Below are positions 23,879-36,025 of a stretch of DNA of 56,629 bases, one piece after another. The stretch comes from Schoenoplectus triqueter (lineage: Eukaryota > Streptophyta > Magnoliopsida > Poales > Cyperaceae). The stretch spans positions 1 to 56,629 of the forward strand of contig CAXKVV010000288.1 of the NCBI GenBank assembly GCA_964058805.1, given 5' to 3'. The first letter of the stretch is position 1, and the number at the start of each line of letters is the position of its first letter. The notes beneath the pieces were generated by a model. That model did not search any database, was not told the origin of the DNA, and saw only the letters and a program-made list of their open reading frames with translations. Position numbers and translations under genes: made by a program.

Positions 23879-26800
23879 ATGGCGAGCACTAGCTCAGGCG
23901 GCTATAGTAGCATAGTTCATACATTCAAGTACCTCATGGGTCTCTGTCTCTTTGTCTTTCTTGCTCACTCTTTTTCTATCTATTTCTCGTTCGCATCTGA
24001 TTTTACATTTTTTTTTACGTTTTGGTCGACTATTATATTTCAGCGACGCAATTTCTGGCAAGAGGAATCCCTTTTGTGTTCAATTCTTGGATTGTTAGGC
24101 ACCTCACCGCTGCTGATTATGCGGTTGAGTCTCCAATTTCGACCCTTTTGGTTTATAAGTTCACCATGTTTAAGTTAATTCTCAATTTTATAATACATCT
24201 TTGCTAATGTTCTATTTTACTTCCCACTTTTCAGCTATATGCAGTGCAATTTCATTTATTTGTCACATGTGTATTATTTCTGAGCCGGGAAGGTTTTAGG
24301 CGAGCATGCATGCGTACTGAAGTTCAAAGGTAATTAGTTACTTGTGGAGTCCATGATTATACTTATTAATGCTGGAATTTTGTGTTCAAACATCAAAGGA
24401 AATTAATTAATCTGACTTAACAGGTGATTTGATTTTTGTAGATTCTAGTATTTATCAGTAACTTTCATGATCAAATTAGTACTTCCTTGCATTGTAATTG
24501 TAGTACCACGTTTCTCCAATACATTCATTTTAAATGGATTGATATAAATTGCAGTAAGGATGGATCAATCGAGGAATATGCTACAAGTTTATTAAAGGTT
24601 GCATGGATGGTTTTCCCAATTGGCCTACTTTTTACTTTTGCTGGGTGTGCACTTGTTTTCTGGTTAAAAGGTCTCAGCTTCTCTGATCCATATGCACAGG
24701 CTATCCTAATAAATGGTAATGCTTTCTTTTTCTTTTAGATTTTTGTTATTTCCCAATTCTGACAAGTTTCTGTTTAAATACTCAGAATATATAGCATGCC
24801 CCTTTCAATTTTTATTTTATTTAAAAAAGGGAAGTCCATTGGTGCTTTTGACCTTCTGTTAGAAGGAGATGGAAAGAGCATAAAAGATACTTCCAATGTT
24901 ACATATACCAAATACTCGTGCTACTGTTGGTTGATATAGGATATTTCTCTCGGTGTAGTTGTTTGAACTGAAATATTTTGACTTCTCAAACTGCAGACAA
25001 AAAAAAAACTATATATGCTGTTCATGGAGTTATTTTTTGCATTTTTTAATTGTCAGGATTTGCATGTATGTTGGAACTATTGGCAGAGCCTTTATACATA
25101 CTTTCTCAGAATTTGCTTCTGTTAAGGTTACGGTTGGTAACTGAATCTGTTGCTACTCTATTGCGCTGCTTGACAACTTACTTCCTTATTGTTGAGAAAC
25201 ATGATATGGTAATATTTATCAACTTGCAAAAGAGTGCTTTTACCTGTTTTTTTTTTTGGAAAAATTGAGTTATTATCAAGTCTGAAACCAGCAGGCTATT
25301 CAGATATCACTCTCCTTTTTCAACTTCTTCAGGAGAAGGAAATTATATTTGGTCTGTCACAAGTTGCATATGGTGGTTCCTTATTTATCGGATATTGGGC
25401 TTATTTTTTGATATTTAAGATTGTCAATCCTACATGCCTTTTTCCTTTTAGGTAAGGACTTCATTCATTTTAGTTTATGTAATGGCCCGCCACCAAGACT
25501 TTTTCTTATGTGCATCATTAAATTTGTTTACTTCCGTTAACTTTGAATCTTGAAGACAATATCAAGAAAATGTTTCTGGTGAATATTGTTTTCAGGTTAA
25601 ATACTTTATTGGAATACGATAAGCAGTTGTGGCACATGTGCAAGATATTTACGGGTCAATCCTTCAGAAAGCTAATATTACAAGAGGGTGAAAAGCTAGT
25701 GCTTGTCTGGCTAGACACACCTTACAATCAAGCTGTATATGGGGTCATCGACAAATTAGGCATGTACGCATTGTATCTTTTTTTGTCCTTTACATTGAAA
25801 TCATTCAAACTTCTCTTTTTATTAAGTCATGTTTGATATATCTTAATCGTTTCTATTAACATCTTTTAGGAAGTCTTGTTGTTAGAATGGTGTTTCTCCC
25901 ATTTGAAGAAAGCTCTTATGCTGCTTTTGCTAAACTGGCTTCTGGTTTGTTTAAAATAATCATTAACAAATTGTATTTTGAAGCACTACATAGAATATCA
26001 CGTGAATGACAAAATAATGTTACTTTTTGTGTCAGAAAAATCTGTAGAAGCTGTTTCTCAGTTAAAGAACTCCTTAATTGGTTCTCTCAAGCTTATTTTA
26101 CTAATAGGTTCGTTCTTTTTATTTCATTTACCACCCCGTTTAGAGGCCCAATAAAAAAATTATGCAACTCACATTTTTCTGGCAAAATTTTTAGGGATTG
26201 TGGCGCTTGCATTTGGACCTAGCTATTCATATGCATTAGTAAGGATCCTCTATGGCCAGAAATGGAGTGATGGAGAAGCTCCTCTTGCACTTCGTTATTA
26301 TTGCTTTTATGTCATTAGGTTAGCCATGAACGGTTTGTTTTATTCCATTTTAACTGTATTGGTATTTAATATCACTATTACTGAATTTCTTTTGTTCCTC
26401 TATTTTTTGTTCCAGTCCCTTGGTCATTGCTTTCATGTTATTTGTTTTAATTGTATTTGCTAGTTGATATGTGTCTTGGTATATTTTTCCTTGAACATAA
26501 TTGATCTGATAAAATAAATTTTTTTTTACATATTTTAGGTACCACAGAGGCATTCCTACATGCCGTAGCAGATGAGACTCAGCTAAAGAGGTCCAACAAC
26601 TCATTGCTGATATTCTCTGCTATTTATATTATATTAAATGTTCTTCTTATTAGGTCATCTGGGGCTGTTGGATTAATCACTGCCAATTCCATCAGTATCC
26701 TTTTTAACCTCTCGCTTATTACTTGGCTGTGTTGTTTGTTCATTTTGAAATTTTGAGTACGCTGGAGGTTTTTGTTCCTTGACCATTTTGCAGATATGTT

Positions 26801-27710
26801 GTTAAGGATAGTCTATTCTGTAGTATTTATAAAACAATATTTCAAGGTTTGTTCAATAACCTTTTGCATCTGGTAAAATATTATGTTGGACATTGGAGTA
26901 ATCTTTTTACTTCTGTTATAATACTTAGGGATTGCATTTTTAACTTTGAAGTTCTAGCATGTTATCTCATACCATAATAGGTCCTACTTTATATGACTCT
27001 TGCATCAGAATGATGGGATATTTTCAGAAATTCAGGAAACATTTGCAATAGAGTGAGGCTATGGTGCATTGCAATGCACTATAGCCTCACTCTTTGCAAT
27101 ATATATATATTTTTCTCTGAACTTACAAATTAACTTTTTATTTCGCAGAACTCTTCATTTTCATTTGGGGAATGCATGCCGCGTGGGTGGTTGTATCTGT
27201 TTTCATCCATGCAATGCACTATAGTCTCACTCTTTGCAATATATATATTTTTTTCTCTGAACTTACAAATTAACTTTTTATTTCGCAGAACTCTTCATTT
27301 TCATTTGGGGAATGCATGCCGCGTGGGTGGTTGTATCTGTTTTTCTCTAGTCTGATTACTCTCTTCTCAGAGATGGTATTTCTAAATAAGGACAGGTTTT
27401 GGGAGACATTCCCAATCCATCTGTCAATTGGTGTTGTTTGTTTCTCCCTGTCATGTGCTGCTATGTAAGTGCCTTAAGATCTTCGCCATCAAAAATAAAA
27501 TCCTATACAACATAGCATTAATGATGTACCTGGCAATTATTTGGGCAGTCTATATTTTATTATGCTTAGGTTGATGCAGTTTTCATCTGTACGTTTTCTT
27601 GATGCACATTCTCAAGTTTTATCTTCATTTGTCTTTTGTTTGGAAACAACAGATATAATCGTGAGAAGCAATTCATCAAGAGGATTATACTCAGCACACA
27701 AGCATGCTGA
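23879..27710 (+). CDS. RFT1: RFT1 homologue (ER membrane protein of the N-glycosylation lipid-linked oligosaccharide pathway), 14 exons
   Basis: Exons: 23879-23939, 24044-24123, 24235-24329, 24555-24715, 25057-25208, 25333-25451, 25596-25759, 25870-25944, 26036-26107, 26195-26332, 26539-26694, 26794-26846, 27289-27464, 27653-27710. They sum to 1560 bp, exactly 520 codons with the TGA stop, giving 519 residues, the usual length for plant RFT1. Recognition rests on [17 protein letters not shown] at the N-terminus, [55 protein letters not shown], and AVADETQ followed by the GLITAN region. The protein is rich in hydrophobic membrane segments, as expected for an RFT1/MOP-type ER protein. RFT1 is genetically required for Man5GlcNAc2-PP-dolichol use, though whether it is the flippase is debated. 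Intron 7 uses a GC donor at 25760. A 140-bp tandem duplication creates two possible acceptors for exon 13 (27149 and 27289). Only 27289 keeps the frame. Confidence 0.93.
27045..27097. repeat. Imperfect 53-bp palindrome in RFT1 intron 12
   Basis: The arms read GCAA(T)AGAGTGAGGCTAT and, on the other side, ATAGCCTCACTCTTTGC. They meet around the perfect core TGCATTGCAATGCA. Only one extra base and one G/A pair break the symmetry. The right arm is part of the 140-bp unit that is duplicated next door, so a hairpin sits at the left edge of the duplication. Confidence 0.85.
27071..27344. repeat. 140-bp tandem duplication spanning the RFT1 intron 12 / exon 13 boundary
   Basis: Copy 1 is 27071-27204 and copy 2 is 27211-27344, with a period of 140 bp. 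They differ only by a C/T (AGCCTC versus AGTCTC) and the T-run length after the AT repeat. Each copy carries TTTCGCAG and the first part of exon 13 ([18 protein letters not shown]). Using the first acceptor (27149) reads through into copy 2 in a shifted frame and meets TGA near the end of that copy. The second acceptor (27289) gives the normal protein. The duplication is recent because the copies barely differ. Confidence 0.92.
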
Positions 27711-29439
27711 CTGAAAGGACTCCAATACGACTTACATTGTGCAAGTTACATGCTCAATGTGGTTCTCAAGTGTTGGGGGTTCTTATCTCGTGATTTTGCT
27801 TAAAGATGGTATTTTGCTCATTTTGGTCAATTAGAGTTGACCAAATTAGGCTTCCTGTTGCACCAAGCCCAACTGATTTTGTGTCTTCTGGTCAACTTCT
27901 TTATATATTTTTTCCACAACTTAACTTTTATATAAGCTTAGATCCAATCCTCATCCACCTAATTTATGGGATCCGAGTCTGATATATGACCAGGATAAAA
28001 TTTTACTGAATTTTGCAGCTTCTATGGTCAAAAGAATTCGGTAAATATCATGGGGAAATTTCAAACTACATCAAAAATTTAAGCTCACATGGCAAGTGAA
28101 AACATGCTGGTAAAACAGGTTACTTTATCATTAACAGATAGGATCCCATCGGTTCTTTTTTTAACGTGTTGATTTATTTGTTGTAATTTACATGCTTTTT
28201 CTGTCTGGCAGCAAGTGGGAGAAAGGAGCGTGGTTCGTAATATGGTTCTAGCCATTCATCGTTATTTGATGATAATAATTGCAGTTTTTAAAAATAAAGT
28301 TTTGTGCCAAATTAGTGTTATAAATGATAATATTGCTGAGATAATTTCATAAATTAATAACAGAGATTAAAACAAGCATTTTGTTAATTTTCACTAAATT
28401 GTGTGTAGAAATGAGATAAAAAATGATTAAAAACTCAAATGATTTATTTACACTGAATTATTTAATACATTTGAGTTTCATTTTCTGTGCGAAAATTGTT
28501 TCTAATTTCGTCAAATTATATTAAAGACAGCGGTTTAAACAAACCATTTGAGTTTTGATCACTTCTAACCTTATTTTGATATATAATTTTGTCAAAATTA
28601 ATATATTTTTTTCATCAAAACCGTGAGAGAGGGTGAGGCGGTTTTGAAGTGCGAGATTCCAATGAAAAAAGAGCGACTGGAGAGGAGGATAAAAAATTAA
28701 ACATTACATCTGAACCGTAGAGAAAATTAAAAAAACGACCGCATTGAAGAGGAGGATAAAAAATTAAAGAAAATATAAAAATTTCCATCAATTCTTCATT
28801 ATTTCATGAAAAATGGGCTCTCTAAAATTCTATAGTGCGTGGGGGTATATATAGAGAATAATGTTGGGGCGGAATCGCAGTTTCTATGAAGATTTTCACA
28901 AGGAAAGTTAGACGATTCCTTTTAATTTGAATGATTATGGAAAGTTTAAATATAAATTTTGATGCACAAAAAAATTATTATTATTAAGTTAGAATTATTA
29001 ATCGGTTCATAATAAAAATTCTGTGAAGAAAATCTCTACAAAGAAAACCGTTTCATGCTGGGGCACCGTAGTGTTTTCTAAAGAAACATTACATCTGAAC
29101 CGTAATTTTCTTAAAACTTTCGATCTGGCAGGTTTAATATAGAGGAGTAATTTGGAAAATTCAAAAAGGTAAAGTATATTTTTTTGTCCGAATACTGAAC
29201 TCAGTCTGAAGAGAGGGACCGTCTGTAGCACGAAATCTTCTCGGACCGACCCTGAGGCTGAGGCCAGACCCCATTTAAGTCGGTCTCAAATAAATGGAGA
29301 GGATATTAACTTCTAGAGACAGAAACAGAAGAGCACTTTGCTTCAGATCTCCGATCTAGCCTGCAACTATAGTTACTATTTACTAGGAGGAGGTCACTGC
29401 AACCGACAGAGTGAGGAGGAGAGAGAAATAGAGGGAGAG
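27711..29439. other. RFT1 3' region and CNR6-like promoter/5' UTR
   Basis: No further gene is seen. The first few hundred bases must hold the RFT1 3' UTR. A local repeated phrase around GAGGAGGATAAAAAATTAAA occurs at 28682-28702 and 28749-28769. The purine-rich stretch at 29400-29439 just before the next ATG looks like the 5' leader of the CNR6-like gene. Confidence 0.5.
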
Positions 29440-32400
29440 ATGGCGGAGAGGTACGTAAAGCTAACAAAAGATCAAGCGGAGGCGCCGTTGGAGGACATCA
29501 GACCAGGAGAGCTCAACCTCCCCGTTCATGTCCCTCAGGTTTGATATATTTCAATTTCTGTGGCTAATTTGCTATGTTTTCTTTTTTTTTTCTTTTTTTT
29601 TTTGAAAAGTGGTATATCCATCAGTTTCATTAAAGAAACAGGTATCCGGTTGGTACCACAACTCCGTACCATAGGGATTAGAAGGATTAAAAGATTCAAG
29701 CTACACACTGACTTATAATAAAATGTATAACTAGAGTATAAAAAACCAGAGCCATTACAAGGATTACAAATGTTTAATGTTTTTTCACATCCTTACATTC
29801 CTAAAATTAGCCATTCATCTCTTCAGACTCAAACGACAATTCCGTTTTTCCTCCAATTTGCTAGGTTTTCGTTTCAGTTTAGTTATATTCTCGTACCTTT
29901 TTTATCTACTCTCTTTTGTGGTTGTGGGTTTGTGCGGTTTCTATGTACTAGTCCCATTTCAGCCTCAATTTAGCAATTGGACTATTCGAGGTCTTGTTAT
30001 TTGCTTAGCATAACAGTAATTGACAGTATTTCCTTTTATACCTTTTTCTAATACCAAGGACAGCCAAGATTGCATTTAGATATACTAACTAAAGTTGCCA
30101 TTTTTCACTTATTGCTAATGAATTACAGGATGACTTCTGTTAAAATAAAACAATAAAACAATATGAACACCCTATCTTTAGGATTAGGCATGATATTCTC
30201 ATGTTCTTTAGGATTAGGCATGATATGTGGAGAGGGTAAAATTGATATTCTCATTTTTTTTTAGGATTAGGCATGATATTTCTGCTACCTCTAAATGATA
30301 AGTATTCTCTCTCGTGTCGCAGGGTATGCACTACACTGGTCTTTTTAGGGGCATGCAGAAAACATACCTGCAATAAAAGTTTCTCAGTTGATATGCTTCC
30401 TTTAACCACCTTTCCTGTTGGCTTTTCTTTTTATTTTTTGTAAACAAATAGTTGGAGGTGAGGCGGTGCAATGAATGTGGGCAGCCGCTTCCAGAGAGCT
30501 ATGTAGCGCCAGCTGATGAGCCCTGGACTAGCAGTATCTTTGACTGCATGCAGGACAGTGACAGCTGTAAGTACGATTTTCCCTTTTTCCACTTAAGGCC
30601 TTGTCAAATTAGTGCAATGCTGGCTGTTTAGCGTGCAATTGCAACCGTTACATGACTAGCAGTATTTTTGGCTGTTTGGTGTGCACTTGATGTACATATT
30701 CTCAACTTTTATCCACTCAACTAAGAGATAGTTTTGTATGTTACTATGATGTGAACATATTTCAATACATTTTCCTATTGTCAATTTAGATTTTAGATAG
30801 CAAAATAGTAAATACAGATCTAATATTCTAATGATTGTTAGATGCTAGATTTTAATATCTCATTTTTTGAATTTGGTAAAAAAGAACATAATTTTATTAA
30901 ATTCTAGTGAAATTTAATCAAATTAATATGATCCTTTCTGGACCAACTCCTGGCATGATCTAATCTGACTCAGGAGTTGCCTGCGCAACTTGAGGTCTCT
31001 TTGTCGAGTTGTCGGGAACCAGGTAAGCTGGTTCATTCATGACAACTCTTCTTGTTCTGTGATTGTCAGTATTGTAACTTTCTATTGTGGATTACCATAG
31101 GGTCGCTGACACTTCACTTTGTTTGTTAGTTTGCCTGTATCAGTATTGTATTGTACAAAATTGAAATTTAGTATCTGTTCCTATTTTCTGTCCATTTGTA
31201 TATGGGCACAATTTTTTAAACTGAATAAGGTTCAATTGCACCTTCTGAAGTTTTGGCAAGTTACTGTGTACCAGTCAGGTTAAGTGCTGTTTAAATCATC
31301 AGATTACAGGCACACATTTCTGTGATTGTTTATTATACACTTAGCACTCTTACCTTCTCTCTTTCTAGGCTGGACAGGACTTTTCTGCCCATGTGTGCTA
31401 TTTGGTCGAAATGTGGAGAGAATGAGAGAGGATATACCATGGACGAGGCCTTGCTTATGCCATGCCATTTGTGTAGAAGGTGGAATAGCACTGGCAATAG
31501 CTACAGCAGTATTCCATGGAATAGATCCAAGGACTTCTTTTCTCATAGGAGAAGGTCTAGTGTTTGGTTGGTGGATGTGTGGTATTTATACTGGCTTATT
31601 CCGACAGTCTCTCCAGAAGAAATATCATCTTAAGGTAAGACGATATATATAATTTTTGACTCCAATACCTATTGTACTGATGTTTAAATTGTTTTTTTTT
31701 CCTACATTTTTTTATGAAAATAATGCATGGATTCTATGTAGTAATTTTCCAGCTCCCAAGCATGAATTCTATACTGGAGAAATTGGTGGCAGTGACTTTG
31801 GCAACTAGAGGACCCTAATAAAGCACACAGCTTTTATTGAAATATCAGCTTAAGAAAAACCACAATGTGGTTTTAAAAATAAAAATAAAAAATTGCTAGA
31901 AAAGTCAAAAAAGAAAAAGAGAAGTGGGGCTTTGGAAGGGTCTAATGAAGGGATTTCTCATACATATATGACAAACCTGTCAATTTGTCCCAATGGAAAA
32001 CTAAAATTTTGTACTTGTGTTCTTTAACCATTTAGGTACAATTTGACCGACTGTATATCAAATTTGGTATAATTTGGAAAACCTTTCATTGCTGATAAAA
32101 TTTTGAGAAAATAGAGTTATTAATTCAAATCACTTGTTGATGTATGACCGATTGGTTTTGAAAATTCACCAAATTTGGTGCCGGGCTTGTCTACATTATA
32201 GAAATATATCAATAATTTATTTTTTATTTTTATTTGTATTGCAAAAGTCGTCAAATAAGTTTGTTGCCCATATAATCTAAACCCCTCTTAACAAAATATA
32301 ATATATACGTTTTTTGTTACTTGTTAAGTTTCATCTGAATATATATTTTGACAGAATTCTCCATGTGATCCATGTGCCGTGCACTTCTGCATGCATTGGT

Positions 32401-32681
32401 GTGCCATATGTTAAGTTTCATCTGAATATATATTTTGACAGAATTCTCCATGTGATCCATGTGCCGTGCACTTCTGCATGCATTGGTGTGCCATATGTCA
32501 GGAGCAACGAGAAATGAAGAACCGTCTCTCTGACAACTCTGCCACTCCTATGACTGTAGTGAACCCTCCTCCAGTGCAAGAAATGAATGCAAACCAGACG
32601 AACGCTGAATCTGCCTCTGACAGCAGGGTCCACAAGGACAACAATGGTGAACACGTTGATTTGGAGATGCAACCTTTGTAG
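29440..32681 (+). CDS. PLAC8-family membrane protein, cell number regulator 6-like, 4 exons
   Basis: Exons: 29440-29538, 30452-30566, 31369-31634 and 32442-32681. They total 720 bp, giving 239 residues with a TAG stop. The N-terminus MAERYVKLTKDQAEAPLEDI and the block RRCNECGQPLPESY precede a PLAC8 domain. The domain has the signature FCPCVLFGRN (residues 77-86), a glycine- and alanine-rich hydrophobic segment around residues 105-145 (IALAIATAVFHGID, FGWWMCGIYTGLFR), and a second cysteine cluster CDPCAVHFCMHWCAICQEQREMK at the start of exon 4. This is the layout of plant CNR6/PCR-type proteins. Family members sit in the plasma membrane and affect cell number or cation (Cd, Zn, Ca) movement; the role here is unknown. 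An exact 87-bp tandem duplication provides a decoy acceptor at 32355, whose use would stop the protein after 19 extra residues (about 179 in total). Confidence 0.92.
32323..32496. repeat. Perfect 87-bp tandem duplication spanning intron 3 / exon 4 of the CNR6-like gene
   Basis: Copy 1 is 32323-32409 and copy 2 is 32410-32496; I see no differences between them. Each copy contains the intron end TTTTGACAG and the first 55 bases of exon 4. From the upstream acceptor the frame reads CAIC and then hits TAA at the copy junction. The downstream acceptor (32442) yields the full cysteine-rich C-terminus. Sequence identity implies a very recent event or an assembly error. Confidence 0.95.
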
Positions 32682-34230
32682 CCATGTGCCATTTATGTAG
32701 CAAATATTGGACCAGAGGCTCGTTGATATATATTTGACATTCATGTAGGTTAGGGCGTGACATGAAATAATTGTAGTAAATGTTCCTGACTAACTCTTTT
32801 ACCACTCATGTGCATATGCTTCATGCTTGTGTAGGTAAAACCTCCGTACATCTAGGTTTTGTTATTGCCATATCATCAAATAGTGGCACGGAGTTGGGTA
32901 TATTATTAGTACTTAGCAGTCGAGTGTGACACACCTATGTTTTACACCTGCAAAGTTGCAATTGGTAGTGTATCATATTGTAGCACACCAAAAAGATCAA
33001 AAGATCACAAGAGGAGGAGCCTCACCCCAGTTTAAAAAATTGTTCTCAAACGGTTTCTCATTATACTCCCCACTATACGGACAGCGGGGGAGCATACTGT
33101 ATACACTAAGGTTAAAAATGGAATTAAAGAGAAGGGGACTGGAGGATGACCAGGTGAGCCAGGTGCATCTCGCAGTCTATATCAGTCACCAACTGCAAAC
33201 TGCAGGAGCATTTAAAAATTGTGCATTTGTGCTCCAAGATGCCATGGTAGCTTGTTATATTATATCAATAAGAGTTACATGACAGCATCATATTTTGCAA
33301 GGCTAGTGTTGTTAGAAAATGATGCAACAGACCAACGGGCCTAAATTGCACGAAATGTAACTTTTTGTTCTTCATGGATTAATCTCTTTAAACTTTGTGG
33401 AACTTCTGGCATAGGAATTTAAAGAATTAAGAGTTATTGCTTCTTTTTTTACTGATGATATGCTTTTTTTGTGTGTGCTTGAGCAGTTCTTAATAGTTAT
33501 TATCTATTTGGACAAGTTTCGTCTAATCTACATTTTGTTGCTTTTTTCCTCCTCTGTTCCTTTTAATGGTGTAATGGTTCTCTTCTATCCTTGATGATAA
33601 CTTTACATAAGAACCATTTTAAAGGAAAAACGTTGTCATTACTTCCGGGTAATCTAGTAAGCATTTGGTGGTCAAGCCCCAATCCTTGTTTCAACTGGAC
33701 CAGGAGGCTTGAAAGAGCGAATCCATTTTTCATGCCAAATGTTGATATATAGCAGGCAAATGGTCTTTAAACCGTAAGATGACAAATAAATCATTGAATG
33801 AAAACTCAAAAGATAACTTAATTCTCTCATTGTGTATTGATTTTATTCTACCTAGCTAAATCATTCATTGCATATCAGTAATATCTTAAATGGGAGAGTT
33901 AATTCTAAGAGATTAAAAATACTTAATTGGTCAAATTCTTATTTAAACTCAATCTAATTTTTTTTTTTCGTTCTCCTAATTTGATCATTCGTGATCTACT
34001 CTTCTTTATCATTCTTTATTTTCAATGTGTTATTACTCTTGTAACCGATAGATTTGACAGTTTATTTTGTGTAAAAGATCAAATTCTACAAGTATAAAAA
34101 CTTATTTTTGTTTATTAACTCAACCTCAATTGTTAGATGTTGAGGATCCTAAAAATGTAGACATTGTAGGTCGAACTCCGTTACATTTTGTGTTCTTATT
34201 TGATCTTTTCATTTATTTTCTCTCTTTGAT
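32682..34230. other. CNR6-like 3' UTR and intergenic DNA
   Basis: The first 200-300 bases are the likely 3' UTR. A 118-codon open frame at 32926-33282 has no recognised similarity and no supporting context. The rest is AT-rich without recognisable features. Confidence 0.5.
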
Positions 34231-36025
34231 TTAGTTGTTATATTCTTATTGAGAATTGAGTTTAATTATCTTCCGCTATCATTACACTTAAACATTAAGT
34301 CCCAAATCAATTTTTATATTTTTATCGTAGATTTTTTTACAATCTTACATTATCTAAGCCTCAAAAATCATCCCCCTAGGACCATCAAAGTAGTATCAGA
34401 ATGGGGGCTCAGTTTTAATTATTTTATTTGTGGTACCTTTTTATCCGAGATGATTTCTTTGATGTATGTGAAAAAACTCTCAATTCTAGATCTTAATTGT
34501 AAAAAATTTAGTTCTTAAAAAGAAATGTATGATAAATTATTTGAACGTACTAGACATTTGGGATGTTGTCCAACATGATTTTGTACTATATTATGATTCT
34601 AGCAATCTCACATTGACACCAAAGGATAAATAATTGAAATCTTAAAATGATTATACCATCAATCTTATTTTAAATTCAGTTAATGAAAGAATTATTATAT
34701 TATTTTGTACTATAAAAATTGCTAGTGAAATATGAGATGTCATATTGAATAGATTTGAGAGTAATTTCCAAATGAAAAGAATAAAACTAATGGATCTAGA
34801 GTTCAAATTTAAAAAATTTTGTATACAAGAAGAATAGTCAATTAAGAATATGTATATTCAAGATTAATGTATATTCTAAATGAATTTGATAAAGTTGGAG
34901 GATCCTTATCTAATTTCAAGATTGTAGGTAAGATTTTTTGAATAATGATGAGGATACCACGATAGAAGAGCATCATAAGTACTTTTAAAGCCATGTAAGG
35001 CATTTTTGGAGAATTCACACATAAAAAATATTTACTCATCTTCTATGCTATGAGGAGAAACTACGACAAAATGAAGAACTCACATCAAAACTCAAAGCAA
35101 CTGCACTCCAAGCACAAAAATCTTCATTGTGCTATCATTTGAATAAAACACCATCAAGCTCATCTTTCATGAACGAACAAATCATCACAAAGATGTTGAA
35201 AATAATGCTCAATCTAGAAAAAGAATATAACAAAGAGCGAGATGAGGAAGACATGGCGCACGTATGCTTCTTATGACATAAGGAAGATCACATAAAATAT
35301 GTTTATTCCTTGGTCTTCTCATATGAGAAGAAGTGAAACTTTGAGAAAATTAGTGCTATGCTAGCCGCAAGCAACTGTGTTAAGAGAAAGAAGGAAGAAA
35401 TAAATTCTCTCAACCTTGCTCTAATTGTGGAAGTAAATGAGAGCTCAACCATAATAGATGTTGATGAAATCATTATTAGCAAAAACATCACCGACTTGTG
35501 CACATTGAAGATCTACATGATATTGCTATATCAAAAAAATATGAAGATAGACTCATTTGTATCTAATGTACAATCTTCTCAAAAATTTTAATTATATAAT
35601 CTAGTAGTACCTTGCACTACATCCACTTGGGATGATAGTAACAATAATCTTGTTGAGAATGATGAGTTGTGTAATGAGACATTATGATATTTCTTTCTCA
35701 AGTGATAAAATTGAAATACAAATGCTTTGGATGATGAGTCCGAAATTCAATTTTTTTAATCTAGTTTGTAGAGTCCTATTCATGATTCATCTTTTCAAAA
35801 ATAAATTGAGAGACTTGAAAATAAAATTCTAGAGTTTGAGTTAAAGGTTCAAATTTATGAGTCTAAATTATAAAATCTAAAAAAGAATTATCAAATACAC
35901 TTAGGTGAAATTGTAACATTAAAAATACATTAAGGTCCAAATCAGTTTTTATTTCTATCTTAGTTTTTTTTACAATCTTGCATTATCTAATCCTCAAAGA
36001 ACATCTCATCTAGATCCAACACATC
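34231..36025 (+). mobile_element. Decayed gag-only Ty1-copia relic (LARD-like)
   Basis: A direct repeat of about 90 bp at about 34295-34385 and 35935-36020 (shared TTTTTTTACAATCTT and CATTATCTAA) marks the inner remains of two LTRs. Just after the left one, AGTATCAGAATGGGG (34391-34405) resembles the tRNA-Met primer-binding site TGGTATCAGAGC. Between them are gag-like pieces broken by many stops and shifts: TPKDK near 34610, NERIIILFCTIKIASEI near 34685-34735, and LEKEYNKERDEEDMAHVCFL near 35215-35275. This is the order of a Copia gag with capsid helices and an acidic tail. No protease, integrase or RT remnant was seen between the repeats. It is inactive and old. Confidence 0.55.

Noticed and set aside
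23544..23879. Open minus-strand frame of 111 codons upstream of RFT1
   Set aside because: It has no known similarity, a composition of a GC-richer leader, and lies where the RFT1 5' UTR and promoter should be.
32418..32805. Minus-strand frames over exon 4 of the CNR6-like gene
   Set aside because: They are antisense shadows of a well-supported exon with conserved cysteine clusters.
32926..33282. 118-codon plus-strand frame after the CNR6-like gene
   Set aside because: No similarity, no splice or promoter context, and it is likely within or just beyond the 3' UTR.
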